DNA from: Adiantum capillus-veneris | Taxonomy: Eukaryota; Streptophyta; Polypodiopsida; Polypodiales; Pteridaceae | Length of the DNA stretch: 64,000 nucleotides | Direction of reading: 5' to 3' | Assembly: GCA_014529385.2 (NCBI GenBank) | Contig: CM043964.1 | Location: 134,518,420 to 134,582,419 of the forward strand | Shown: positions 44,128 through 55,612 of the stretch, piece after piece | Numbering within the stretch: the stretch's first letter is position 1 | Layout: every line of letters starts with the position of its first letter | Made by a program: the position numbers and the translations under genes | The notes under the pieces: model-generated | What the model was told of the DNA's origin: nothing | Databases searched by the model: none | What the model saw: only the letters and a program-made list of their open reading frames with translations

Positions 44128-44566
44128 GGTTGAGCAAAGAAAATTAGGAGGAGGGACAGGACCTTGCTTGTTACTACAATGTAGGTGGGATAAAGTGATA
44201 GGAGAAGGTGGTTAACCCTTTTGGCAATGGGAGGAGAAGGTGGATAACCCTTGCTTGGTGTGGCAATGGAAGGTGGTAGGGGAGGAGAGAGGAGCTTCCT
44301 TGCTGCAGCAATGGAGATGGTGTAGAGAGAGAGTGTGTTGGAGTAGAGGATGAGTGTGATGGTTGCAACCAAGGAGGGGTTGGAAAAGGGGTTCTAGAGA
44401 GAGAAAATAACTTTTTGCCTAAGAACTACTTTTGGGGGAGCTCTGGATAGTAAAAAGAGATTTTTCAAAAAAAAATGAAATTTTTGAATTTTTGGATTTT
44501 TGGGTGCACGTTTTGACTTTTTGAGGTCAAAAAATGCTTTTTTGACCATAAAATAGATTTAAGAGG
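44128..44566. other. Upstream of the minus-strand gene, no gene seen
   Basis: Contains GGAGAAGGTGG-type short repeats around 44,200-44,290 and then an AT-rich, T-tract-rich stretch. The latter is loosely like the reverse complement of 37,150-37,300 (shared word CATTTTTTGACC), a weak hint of inverted ends around the gene island. Confidence 0.4.
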
Positions 44567-45391
44567 GTTTAAGAAGATAAAATTTGAGTTTTGAAAATTT
44601 TAAAATTTTTTAAATTTTTGGGATTTTTTCAAAAGCGGATCAAAAAGGAGGGAAGTTGGAGGTTCCATATGGCCCCTCCTCTCCCCACCCCACCTTCTCA
44701 CTAGGTAAGAGCCCATTTAAGAAGTGTAAAACTACTTTGTCCCCCTACATTTTTGAGGGCATAGAGTGTGTCCACCACCCTCTTCTCATTGGCTGGCCTC
44801 TAATTAACCTTAATCCCAAAGGGCCCCTAGAGGGTTCATATTTTTCCTAATGGACAGGGATAGAGGGTAGAGAGTTTACAAGGGTTTGTCAAAGGTGAAA
44901 GTTGTTGGAGAAGATGAAACTGATGGACTTGGTGGTGGAAGCTCCCTGACTTAGCAAAGACTTCATTCAATATAGTCTTGGCTCTTATAATTATATGCCA
45001 GATTCCAGGTCTAGAGAGTGGTGTATGTGATGATTCTAGTCTTTTAACAAAGAAAGGAGATTATGATAGGTCCTTCTTTTCTCTCAAGAGGTGTATAGAT
45101 CTTGATAAGGGTTTTTTTCCAAATAAGAATTTCTTTAGAAAGACTCTACTCTTGTGTTTGCAAAGTTTGGGAGCTCAAAGAAAAAATGGCTTTTCTATAA
45201 GAAATCGATAACTTTTGCCTTAATGACTATGTCTTCTTTAGCAGATTAATGCATGCCATAACTTCTAACAAGGTTATAAGAGCAAATAAGACTAGTAAAG
45301 CACGTATAAATGAATAATTTTCAAGTCAAAAGAAATTAAAAAAGGATGATCAAGAAACAAATTTATGATGACTTTCGAATATCCCAACATA

Positions 45392-45460
<69 letters not shown>

Positions 45461-46135
45461 GTACAGATTTATATGCCAGGTTGCATTAAACACCATATTA
45501 GAGAGTTTCAGACTTTAGGGCAAAATTGAGAATCACCAATGTCTTGAAGATTTGGCCATAATATGGACAAATCTCAAAGTACTTTTTGAGGCCAAAGCCT
45601 TCCACAAGGTGGTACTTGAAAAGCTATTCTAAGCCATGATCTCAAAACTTTGGCTAAGATTTAGACATGTGGTAAAATCTTAAGATTGTCTTGAAAGTGG
45701 AAATTGGAAAATCCCCAAATTCACTAATATGGCTTTATTAGGTTTTAGTCTCACTCTCTTGTTGAAAAAGGTAAGGGTGGTCCACTCTTGCATGAAAGAT
45801 ACAGAAAATTGAAATGTGCTACATTAGAAGACAAGCACAGACCCAATGCTAAGTCCCTTTGGGAGCCCACAATCCAATCCAAACAAGCCTTTCTATTATG
45901 ACTCATCTTCCACAAGATCATCTAGACAACAACTATGGCTAGAAGACTAGAAATAGAGAATATCCCCGAGGGGTCCACCTCAAAATATTTAAGTGTAGCT
46001 CCTAAGTTCATCTGATGGCTCAAGGCGATTGGAGCTTTTATCAGAAAGGTGTTGCACCAAGCGACAACATGGCTTTCTAGAAGTGGGCAAGACAAATCAC
46101 CTCTTTTGCTCTCCCATGTGCATTGAGGGCTCACT
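44567..46135. repeat. Alpha and beta repeat blocks, copy 2
   Basis: Collinear with 1-2,273 but without the local duplication and the 142-bp filler. (GT)n at 45,397-45,457 replaces the (TA)n of copy 1. It ends at CTCTCCCATGTGC followed by ATTGAGGGC, close to the V2-type continuation. Confidence 0.8.
45397..45457. repeat. (GT)n microsatellite
   Basis: About 61 bases, in the slot held by TA repeats in copy 1. Confidence 0.9.
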
Positions 46136-46719
46136 ATGCAATCTTTTCCTCTATGCAATCAAATTTGGGGACACTTACTACACACAACCTCCAAGTGTCT
46201 ATAGTTCGTGTAAGCAAGGTTGTATGTGACCATAATGAAGATCTCACCATCCCAATTTTGTGTTAATCAAATGAGGAGGCTCAATTTGCACAGTTCTCAT
46301 GCTTAGCTTATACATATACAAAGATATGTCCAGATAAAGTTTTTTGTATTGAAAATGAGATAATTCAGTCATGTTAGGATTTGTTCAAGGGCTTCCTATT
46401 CTTTTAAAAGACAGGGACTGGGAAATTCTACCCTTCCGTATGGAAGGGAATATTTTCATTTGGCTCCATTACTTATCCCTTCTTACTCGAGAAATTTGTA
46501 GATTCTATGGCACTGTAAGGCTTTGTACAACTCATTCGGAATGTAGCTTAGCTCCCTCATATGGAAGAAAGATGTTGAGTAAATTTGAATACGTGACCTT
46601 CGTCATCGAACCCTTAAAATTTCAAGCTAACCAGTTCCAACTGACGACTCTCTACTTGGAAACAGACTTTACTTAAACAATATGTCCCATGCTAAGATAA
46701 ACAGACTAGCACGATGCTT
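46136..46719. repeat. Diverged V2 start
   Basis: An older relative of 8,490-8,830: GTGTTAATCAAATGA, TTCTTTTAAAAGA and AATATTTTCATTTGGCTCCA are shared, with an extra stretch at 46,275-46,375. No gene. Confidence 0.6.
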
Positions 46720-47188
46720 TGGTCACTTCAGTATATTTGGTGATTCTAGTTTTTCATGGTTTGATGAGTGCATTTAATTATGTTTTGTTATCTTCCATTA
46801 AAGATTTATAAACATGTCCTTGCTTTAGTTAGTTAACCTAGAGATAAGTCTTATTTATGATCCTTGAAGTTAGTAGGCCATGACTTTAGGTTAACACGTT
46901 TACTTGACTGCTAGTTCTAGTTGGTAAACTATATGAATGTTTGAGACCTTAGGAGTGTTTTAGGCATAGGAAGGCTTGCTCACTCAAATAACAAAGAACA
47001 TTAGTGAGAATACAAAGAAAATGGAAGAAAAAACAAAAGTGTCACAAGTGTAAAAGTTTAATCCCGGTTTAGATTTGGTATTGGCCACATCTTTTCCCAA
47101 GTGCGAAAGGACATGAGGTACTCTTTTCTTTGAGAAACAATAAGCCTTGGGCATACAAAATAAGCACACACATCAAAGGATTTTAAAT
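46720..47188 (+). mobile_element. 3' internal region of LTR element, copy 3 (left part)
   Basis: Matches 5,560-6,008 and 13,150-13,590 closely. It is interrupted by the CACTA element after TTTTAAAT and resumes at 52,609 for about 74 bases before it is fused to a V2 block. Confidence 0.7.
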
Positions 47189-47308
47189 CACTACAACAAA
47201 AACAATTGTTATCGACGCTTATATCGACGCGGGCCGTCGCTATACGCGTCGTTATGAAACCAATCGCTATTGGCGACACGTATAGCGACGACCATAACAG
47301 AAAAAAAT

Positions 47309-47398
47309 TTTCTTGGGCAGAGGGCAGGTAGCCTGGCCTGCACCCAGTTAAAAGATGGACACAGCCAGAGCCAGACTTCCTGCCCTCTGCCCAAGAAA
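47309..47398. repeat. Perfect 20-bp inverted repeat in the CACTA left end
   Basis: TTTCTTGGGCAGAGGGCAGG (47,309-47,328) and its exact reverse complement (47,379-47,398), 50 bases apart. It lies between the subterminal repeats and the coding part; its role is unknown. Confidence 0.9.
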
Positions 47399-47569
47399 GC
47401 GAGCAGCACCAAAATATCAACCATGCTCCCGCGCGCAAAAATTTCGGCAGAGTTCCGTTTGTTTTTACATAAACTTTTCAAAAAAAACCATATCATGTAT
47501 ACGCCTCCTACATGCATGTAGGATCTCACATGAGATTTAAGGCCAATGAAAGACAACCGTACCAACTGA

Positions 47570-47720
47570 AAAGCATAGTCATAACTTAAAAGCATAACCA
47601 TAACTTATAACCATAACTTAAAACCATAACCGGCTATAACCACTTTGATGAAAACCATAATGCTGATAACCATAACCATAACAATGACGTACAATAATCA
47701 TAACCATAAGGGAAACAATA
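47570..47720. repeat. CATAAC-rich short tandem repeats
   Basis: Irregular tandem copies of CCATAAC and ATAACTTAAAA, inside the CACTA element. Non-coding. Confidence 0.75.
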
Positions 47721-48234
47721 ACTGTCTGAACAATAACTATGTGTACAAAAAAGAGACACAGAAACGTGTATGTGTCTCACAAAGCATATAGATGAAATCT
47801 GGTCCACTAATGACTAGGCATCGTAACCTGCACATAGGACAACTCACAAAATTAGTATTGATATTACTTCACATATACTGACTTAATTAAATCAACTCAC
47901 ACATATTAACGTCTGACCTCAAGCGATCAGCGAGACTGTAAGGCCTCCCAGTCTACAGACTCTCCTGAAGCTTCAAGATCATTCAGTACTTCATAGATAC
48001 CTCTGCGATATCCATCTGACTCCTCCTCGCGTGATGGAGCTCGATGCATCGCAAGATTCTGCGTTTATACAGAAATCAAAGTAATAAGAATACATGATTC
48101 ATCGCGTTTTAAAAAACGCCATAGTTAAGATTGGATTAGAAACTCACAAACTCATAGCGAAAGGTGTCGAAGCCTCCGCTGCCAAGATGAGATGTCCCCC
48201 TAGTCATCTGTCGTACCTGCGCGGCCTCACGCTG

Positions 48235-50332
48235 CTAACTGAACCGCGTGGCCGCTGTTCGCTCATCCTCCCTGATGTGCAGCCACGTCTCGTGTGGGAT
48301 GCCCGAAGGCTTCAGCGAGCCGGTCCTGAAAGCTTGTCGAGTTGCATCTCGTCGATGTTTGATGGTGTCCCGTGCAACACCCTTGATCCACCGCACCGAA
48401 ACAAGGGAAGAACCCGGAGCAGGCTGGTACTCTCTCATGATGGTCTCCACTATGTAAGTGACTTTTTCCTTGTCTTGCTGATCCCAAGACGTCAGAATGG
48501 CTGCTCGCATCTGTCCAAGTCTTTGTAGAATCTATTTGCACAAGCTTGTTTCCATCTATGCTTACCGTTGCATTGCAACCAGAAGTAATCACCTTGAACC
48601 ACTTCACATCCAACAAAAACATCTCAAACCGCCTGAAGCTTACTTTCAGGATATCTGACACCAGACCACAGTAATCCAGGTTGCTAGTGCTCTCATTCGT
48701 GTCTCTAGCATTGGCCCTACTCTTTTGCATGAAACTAAGCATTACCCCACTGTCAAAAGTGTTTCTTCTGCTGTCAATTTGTTGTGTTCTGAAATGCTTT
48801 CCATGCGACCACAGTGCCATGTATGTATGATACTTCCAGTCACATCCAATAGCCAGCCCTTCCTCTTCTAGAGATATGGGTTCTCCGATCTGTCAAGCTG
48901 CTCTCACTGTCTTGTCCAACCATGCCATTGTAGGGAATTCAGGTAGAGGAGCGAGATAGTCTGGCAAGGGTAACGCTCTAGTCGTTCGACTTTGCCTGAA
49001 ATCCTGTCGCTCTAGGTTGAGTCTCTCTTTCTCTTCTTCGTACCTTTCAAGCCATTTTTGCATCGGCACTGAATTTAGTATACAGAACTTCATGATCTTT
49101 TCTCGCATGGCCAGGTTCATTTTCTTCGGCACCCCTTGCCCTTGCGGCTCCTCTCCCATTAGTCTTGCATCCTCCTCATCGCTCCACAGTCCAGGCATTT
49201 CTAGGTCAGAAACGGATAGAAATTCGGTCGTCAATACAAGAGACTCTTGCACCAGCCATCCTTCTGCCATGCTCCCCTCTGGACGCGCTTTTTGCCGAAC
49301 AAAACCCTTAAGTGTTTTCATGAACCGCTCTAGAAAGAACATCCAACGGCTGTGGACTGTACCTGCCACTGCAACCTCATCTACTACATGGACGAGCAAG
49401 TGCATTTGGATAGTTAGGCAGCTCGTGGGTAGATACTTCTCAATCATGCAAACTGCCTCAATGGAGTTAGCCCTTGCGAATGCAATAGATTCCTCCCGTA
49501 TCTCCTTGGAAGAGATCCACCACACTAGCTCTAAAATCTTTGCATCTTGTTTGTAGCGCATTGCTCTGCACTTAGGACATGACAGACAATCTGCGAATTC
49601 ATTGCGAAAAAGAATGCAATCATTTGGACATGCATGAATCTTGTTGTAGTCCAAGCCAACTGAGGTCAGAAGTTGCTTTGCGTCTGGCCTAGAGGGGGGC
49701 ATTTCATTGCCAGCCGGGAGAAGTTGCTCCCGCAATAACCTGTTTAAGCCACATTAAATTAAAAAGCTCTCCGAGCACATCACCGTTGCAATCGGAAAAT
49801 CTCTTTTGTAAATTACGTACCTAAACAAAGCAGTGACGCTTGCATCTGACCACCCGTACACTGACTGAAGATTCAAAAACGCCAGACAAGTACGAAGCAC
49901 AGATATTTTGGCGCCTTCATAGATTGGTTGACGTGCCAACTTCCTCAACATGTCTTTAGGATATAGGCGCACGGCTTCTGGTGCTACTTCGTTCGCGTTC
50001 TCCTCGCTTGTCTGGAAGAAGACATCCAGCATCTCCTCCATGCCGTCGTCTTCTGTCTATAAGCCCTTTTCTGCTTCCATCCGTGGCTCTATATTGGTCG
50101 GACCTTCACGCATAATCTTTTTTCTCTCTCTCTCAGATGTAGGTGCTATGTCGCGGAAATCAATGCCCGTTCCGTAGGAGTGGTATCGCAGATTATGTAC
50201 GGTTTCTCTAGCAAACTCTCCGTACTTGTGCACATGCTCATTACATATCCTACGCTTGCGCAGGATTTGATACTTGCAGAGCGTGCACGAGCATGCAATC
50301 TTTTCCTCCATGTTAGTTGATGAAGTTGCCAT
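48235..50332 (-). pseudogene. CACTA TNP2-like transposase remnant
   Basis: On the minus strand in order: a Cys-rich transposase-associated domain, 50,332-50,057 (CSCTLCKYQ, HVHKYGEF); in-frame TAG; 50,041-49,821 (GWSDASVTALF); a clean 81-nt GT-AG intron at 49,740-49,820, whose removal gives LFRLLREQLLPAGNEMP, the usual TNP2 sequence; the CPNDC motif (KIHACPNDCILFRNEF); then directly DUF4218 (HLLVHVVDEV, ERFMKTLKGFVR); TGA at 48,893; and a DUF4216-like part (EEGLAIGCDWKYH, LDVKWFKV) to a frameshift near 48,530. The Transposase_21 DDE domain normally between CPNDC and DUF4218 is missing, so no active enzyme is possible. A frame at 48,510-48,235 follows in another phase. Confidence 0.85.
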
Positions 50333-50419
50333 CTACAATGATTATGAATGTTGTTTTAATATATATATATAATATACTCCTCACAATGTAAACTACCTCG
50401 CATTCTCTAGTCTTGCCCA

Positions 50420-50455
50420 ATCTCCGTACACCTCGGTCCAGAGGTGTACGGAGAT
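50420..50455. other. 15-bp-arm palindrome, tandem unit 1
   Basis: ATCTCCGTACACCTC, loop GGTCCA, GAGGTGTACGGAGAT. Perfect stem. The counterpart in unit 2 (50,851-50,886) differs by one base in each arm, at paired positions. Confidence 0.9.
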
Positions 50456-50850
50456 CAGGACCACCGGGTCAAAATCTCGTCTTTATTGGTCAAATCCTAT
50501 ATGGGTAGACACATACGTGCACTCCCAGGTGTACATGGCAATGCATGTAGCAGACAAAACCCCTTTGCCTCTTTTAGTTCCATAGTTTCTTCTCTGTCTA
50601 CGAACCCACCTGCCTCCATCCGAGGTAGCCTGTCAGAGAAAGCTTTCCAATGCCGCACTTGATGAAAGCACAAGCCATGGAAGTTCTCAACCCAATGAAA
50701 GTTTTCTACTTGATTGTAAACCGGACGGGTCCTCCATGTCCAAGCCAGAAGATAATGTGGAGATGATTATGAATGTTGTTTTAATTTATATATATATATA
50801 TATTATACTCCTCACAATGTAAACTACCTCGCATTCTCTAGTCTTGCCCA

Positions 50851-50886
50851 ATCTCCGTACACCTTGGTCCAAAGGTGTACGGAGAT
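50851..50886. other. 15-bp-arm palindrome, tandem unit 2
   Basis: ATCTCCGTACACCTT, loop GGTCCA, AAGGTGTACGGAGAT. The innermost C-G pair of unit 1 is a T-A pair here, so pairing is kept. Confidence 0.9.
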
Positions 50887-51224
50887 CAGGACCACCGGGT
50901 CAAAATCTCGTCTTTATTGGTCAAATCCTATATGGGTAGACACATACGTGCACTCCCAGGTGTACATGGCAATGCATGTAGCAGACAAAACCCCTTTGCC
51001 TCTTTTAGTTCCATAGTTTCTTCTCTATCTACGAACCCACCTGCCTCCATCCGAGGTAGCCTGTCAAAGAAAGCTTTCCAATGCCGCACTTGATGAAAGC
51101 ACAAGCCATGGAAGTTCTCAGCCCAATGAAAGTTTTCTACCTGATTGTAAACCGGACGGGTCCTCCATCTCCAAGCCAGAAGATAATGTGGAGATGGATG
51201 AGCAACTTGATCGAGAAAGATTCA

Positions 51225-51328
51225 GAAGCTATCTCTCTTTCTCTCTCTCTCGCTCTCGCTATCTCTCTTTCTCTCTCTATTTCCTTATTTTCCTATCTCT
51301 CTCTCTGTCTCGCTCTTCACTTCCCTAC

Positions 51329-51359
<31 letters not shown>

Positions 51360-51419
51360 GAGATATATATTCATTTATTTATATTTATATATAACTCTCT
51401 TTCTCTATCTCTCTATTTC

Positions 51420-51506
<87 letters not shown>

Positions 51507-51997
51507 GATCGAACGAGCGACTGAGCTAGGAAGATCTAGACGTCCACGACTGCGGAGGCTAGGACTACACATGCAACATCGACAGAGGCTGCATCAAAGG
51601 ATCTAGCTAGGTCACTTTGACTCGACATGCATAACGCCCGGTCAGACTACTGACCATGGAAGAGATTGATGAGATCCGCCAGCGACAGCTGCTGGATCTC
51701 CTATGATCTACCTATCCCAGCTACTTGGCCATTTAACCGTTTAGTCCATACCCAGCAGTTTAGGATTCCATAATATTTTATTTTGTCATCTTCTTACTCT
51801 GACTTTGTATCAAATCCATCACATTGTAACTTTTTTGTCTCATGTCTCTTAGGTCACTTTGGTCTTTCGAAGACGTTAATATAACATTTCATTTCATTTC
51901 ATTTCTCTCTTTAACTATTTTTTTTAAATTTTAATTTCCTAAGCATACATTAATTCTCTATCTCTCTCTCTCTCTCTTTGATTATCTACACACACAC

Positions 51998-52041
<44 letters not shown>

Positions 52042-52054
52042 TACACACACACAC

Positions 52055-52095
<41 letters not shown>

Positions 52096-52114
52096 CTATT
52101 TCTTACACACACAC

Positions 52115-52177
<63 letters not shown>

Positions 52178-52190
52178 ACACACACACACT

Positions 52191-52259
<69 letters not shown>

Positions 52260-52340
52260 TACACACACACACACCTCTCTCTCTCTCTCTTTCCTACACA
52301 CACACACACACACACGATGTAGAGAGAGAGAGAGAGAGGT
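51225..52340. repeat. Compound (CT)n / (CA)n satellite
   Basis: Long CT runs alternate with short CACACACACAC spacers preceded by TTTCCTA, TTTGCTA or similar words (near 51,990, 52,042, 52,108, 52,182, 52,262, 52,300), giving about six modules of irregular length. It is strongly strand-asymmetric: nearly all C/T on the plus strand except for the A of the spacers. The apparent open frames here are low complexity and not genes. Confidence 0.9.
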
Positions 52341-52608
52341 TGGGGGGGCATAATATCTGCGCAGCAGGTGGAGGCCAAGATTCGAGCAGAGTGCATCGAA
52401 AATGGCCCTTGCTCGCGGGTTTCGCTTTTTTCCTCCAATTTTTTTCCATCGCTATATGCGTCGATATATCCATCGCTATAAGCGTGGGAAAAGATGCTTT
52501 TCCACGCGTATATCGATGTATATAGCGACAGATATATCGACGCATCTAGCGACGCCCGCTAAGTTCGTCGATATACGCGCGTCGATATCTCCATGTTGTG
52601 TTGTAGTG

Positions 52609-52682
52609 AATTCATGGTGGTGGAAAAAAGAAAAATAAAAAAAGAGAAAAAAAAAAGTCAAGAAAAATGAAATGAAATAGAC
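52609..52682 (+). mobile_element. Internal region copy 3, right part
   Basis: AATTCATGGTGGTGGAAAAA to AATGAAATAGACT, resuming after the CACTA element, then joined to V2 (TGCTAGAAGTGGGCAACAC). Confidence 0.75.
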
Positions 52683-53517
52683 TTGCTAGAAGTGGGCAAC
52701 ACAAATCACCTCTTTTGCTCTCCCATGTGCATTACGAGCCCCACTGTGCAGTCTTTCCTTATGCAATCAAATTGGAGGCACTCGGGTGTCTATAGTTCAT
52801 GTAATCAGGGTTGTATGTGACCACAATGAGGATCCCACCATCCCAGTTTTGTGTTAATCAAATGACAATGTTAGGATTTGAAGGGCTTCTTATTCTTTTA
52901 AAAGATAGGAATTAGGAAATGCTATCCTTCCCTATGAAAGGGAATATTTTCATTTGGCTCCATTATTTATCCCTTTTTACTCAAAGTTTTTTTAGATTCC
53001 CTAGCATTGTAAGGACTTTTATAAAATTCTAGCGCATTTCAAATTTAAAATGTAGCTCTACTCCCTCATATGCACATTTTTTACATTTACCATCTATAGA
53101 TTCACAGACTTTTTACGAGTTCCAAATTTATATACTATTTTAGTCTATGTGTCTTGGACGGTCGGCCATTCATTTTTTAAACCCTAGGCATATAAGTGAT
53201 TGTAGATCATGTGAAAGGAGAGAGATTATTTTGAGAGAAGATATAAATTAGAGAAGGAGAAGTTGGAAGCTATGGAGGCGGAGGCTTGGAGCAACGTGTA
53301 CTCTCTTCACAAATCTGTTAATGCATGCATTGAGTTTCAGTCCTATGGTTCTAGCTTGGTTTTTATAAAAGTTGTGTATTAATGTCTTGATGTGCGTGTA
53401 TTAAGAACTAGTCGCTCTATAAATGCTTAATTACATATTCTGTGTCTATTTATGGTGTTGTGTGCATGATTAGATTAGTGTGTAGATTAAAATTTGTGCA
53501 TATATCACTCTAATTGT
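52683..53517. repeat. V2 block, copy
   Basis: Collinear with 8,440-9,277, with the unoccupied copia A target near 53,222. No gene. Confidence 0.75.
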
Positions 53518-53905
53518 TGTTAAGTATGGAGCTTGATTTACCCCTTGTAATTTTTAGTATTAAGAACGCACATTTTTAAGGCCCCCGTTATGAGGAGAAG
53601 CCATCGTGCATGAAGAAAATCACTCGACAGAAAACCAAAAATCCATGCCCAGTATCGATCGAGCTTTACTCGAGACTGCCTTCATCATAATATTCTTTTT
53701 TTTCGTAATATTATGATCGGACGGCAATTGAAAAAGCGTCGAAAAATGGCAGGTCGGTTGCTCGTAATTAGTCAATGGTCGGTGGCCGAATTCAATGGCC
53801 GATGGCTGATTTCAAGGCAGACTTGTCTTCTCAAGGGCGACCACACATGGGCACATTGGAGAGTCCAACTTGGACATGTCTACACAAGTGCGACTACACA
53901 CGGAT
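53518..53905. repeat. T3 LTR-like block, truncated by copia D
   Basis: First half of T3 up to CTACACACGGATGC, where it is fused to copia RNase H sequence. Intact copies continue GGCTGCC here. Confidence 0.7.
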
Positions 53906-54911
53906 GCATGATGCTGGCGATCCTGCTGATGTCACTCTTTACCAAATTGTTGTTGGCTGCCTCATTTATGTATGCAACACGAGGCCAGATATTTAGTTTG
54001 CAAACTCACAGGTCAGCAGATTTATGCATAGCCCAAGGTCTAAGCATTGGCAGGCTATCAAGAGGATTTTCCGCTACCTTAGTGGCACTTTACATCTTGG
54101 CTTGTTTTATCCCAAGGGGGGGATCGATCATTGCCGCCAAACTTACATGCTTTTTCGGACTCCGATTGGGTTAGTTGTTTTAACACGCGAATGTACAAGA
54201 GATTTTCTTTCAAGCTTGGCACTTCATGTATATCATGGTTGAGTAAGAAGCAACCTATTGTGGGCACTTCCAGTTGTGAGGCTGAGTACAGGGCAGTCTT
54301 CACAGCTACGGTTAAGTGTGTATGGCTCAGACGCCTTATGGCTGATTTGGGTGTTGGACAGGACACTGCCAACACTATCTACACTCACAGTCAGAGCGCA
54401 TTGGCAGTTGCGAGGAACCCAGTTTTTCATGCTCGCACAAAGCACATTGAGGTGCATTACCACTATGTCAGGGAGAGGCTCTCAGCAGGAGAGATCAACT
54501 TGGCTTATGTGCCAACACAGGACAACCTTGCAAATCTTTTTTGAGGCATTGTGTGTGAAAAGCTTGAAGCTTTCCTCAAAGCTTTGGGCTTACTCCCCTT
54601 TGTGGACTAATCATGTCCTCAGGGCATGGCACTTCCCTTTACTCATGTGCCAGCTCTCGTTCACCACATCACTCCAGGGGGGATTTGTTACCATATACAT
54701 GTGGTAGTGATGTGTGTGAACACACTAGGACCGCCGGGCATTTTTTCCTTCTTTAGGAGGTTTTTTCCCCCGAGCATTGTATATATGCCCATCACTCTAG
54801 GGCTATCTATCTTTCCATTACACACTAAGTAACACACTCTGTATTGTGTGCCTTGAGCTTCCTTCGTCTTCTCCAAGCTGTGTGCATTTCTCTGCAACCC
54901 TAATTCCAACA
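53906..54911 (+). mobile_element. Copia fragment D (end of RT, RNase H and 3' LTR)
   Basis: It starts in the RT C-terminus (GCTGGCGATCCTGCTGATG), carries the RNase H region (with frameshifts; the coding end is TAA 54,608) and a 226-bp 3' LTR (54,686-54,911) after a polypurine tract. Where A and B have a TGA (20,950; 35,811) D still has CGA, and it lacks their 2-nt loss. The right join CCAACA/GTGACCACAATG is identical to that of C. Confidence 0.9.
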
Positions 54912-55612
54912 GTGACCACAATGAGGATCCCACCATCCCAGTTTTGTGTTAATCAAATGACAATGTTAGGATTTGAAGGGCTTCTTATTCTTTTAAAAGA
55001 TAGGAATTAGCAAATGCTGTCCTTCCCTATGAAAGGGAATATTTTCATTTGGCTCCATTATTTATCCCTTTTTACACAAAGTTCTTATAGATTCCCTAGC
55101 ACTGTAAGGACTTTTATAAAATTCTAGCTCATTTCAAATTTAAAATGTAGCTCTACTCCCTCATATGCACATTTTTTTCATTTACCATCTATAGATTCAC
55201 GGACTTTTTACGAGTTCCAAATTTATATACTGTTTTACTCTATGTGTCTTGGACGGTCGGCCATTCATTTTTTAAACCCTAGGCATATAAGTGATTGTAG
55301 ATCATCTGAAAGGAGAGAGATTATTTTGAGAGAAGATATAAATTAGAGAAGGAGAAGAAGGAAGCTATGGAGGTGGGAGCTTGGAGCAACATGTACTCTC
55401 TTCACAAATCTGTTAATGCATGCATTGAGTTTCAGTCCTATGGTTCTAGCTTGGTTCTTATAAAGGTTGTGTATTAATGTCCTGATGTGTGTGTATTCAG
55501 AAATAATCGCTCTATAAATGCTTAATTACCTATTCTATGTCTATTTATGGTGTTGTGTGCATGATTAGATTAGTGTGTAGATTAAAATTTGTGCATATAT
55601 CACTCTAATTGT
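54912..55612. repeat. V2 block, partial
   Basis: Collinear with 27,673-28,371, part of the long duplication 27,447-32,000 versus 54,686-59,154. No gene. Confidence 0.75.

Larger units (their letters stand above)
50340..51195. repeat. 425-bp tandem duplication in the CACTA element
   Basis: Unit 1 at 50,340-50,764 and unit 2 at 50,765-51,195 are nearly identical, both starting GATTATGAATGTTGTTTT. On the minus strand part of each unit (RLPRMEAGGFVDREETM) resembles the transposase at 50,090-50,030 (PRMEAEKG), so the unit itself derives from an older duplicate of the coding 5' region. Confidence 0.9.
47189..52608 (-). mobile_element. CACTA (En/Spm) transposon, 5.4 kb, with TSD
   Basis: The ends are CACTACAACA and its reverse complement TGTTGTAGTG. 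A 3-bp duplication AAT flanks it (47,186-47,188; 52,609-52,611). The unoccupied site TTTTAAATTCATGG is intact at 6,001-6,014. Subterminal regions (47,200-47,300; 52,440-52,600) are packed with TATCGACGC / GTCGCTATA-type motifs in both orientations, like transposase-binding subterminal repeats. The transposase remnant is on the minus strand. About 1.1 kb is CT/CA microsatellite. The catalytic core of the transposase is deleted, so it would need help in trans. Confidence 0.93.

Noticed and set aside
47209-47601. 130-codon minus-strand frame at the CACTA end
   Set aside because: Spans subterminal repeats and a 20-bp inverted repeat, shows no transposase motif, and is probably chance.
51081-51524. 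Open frames of 68-147 codons over the CT repeats, and mirror frames rich in Arg/Glu
   Set aside because: Low-complexity translation of microsatellites.
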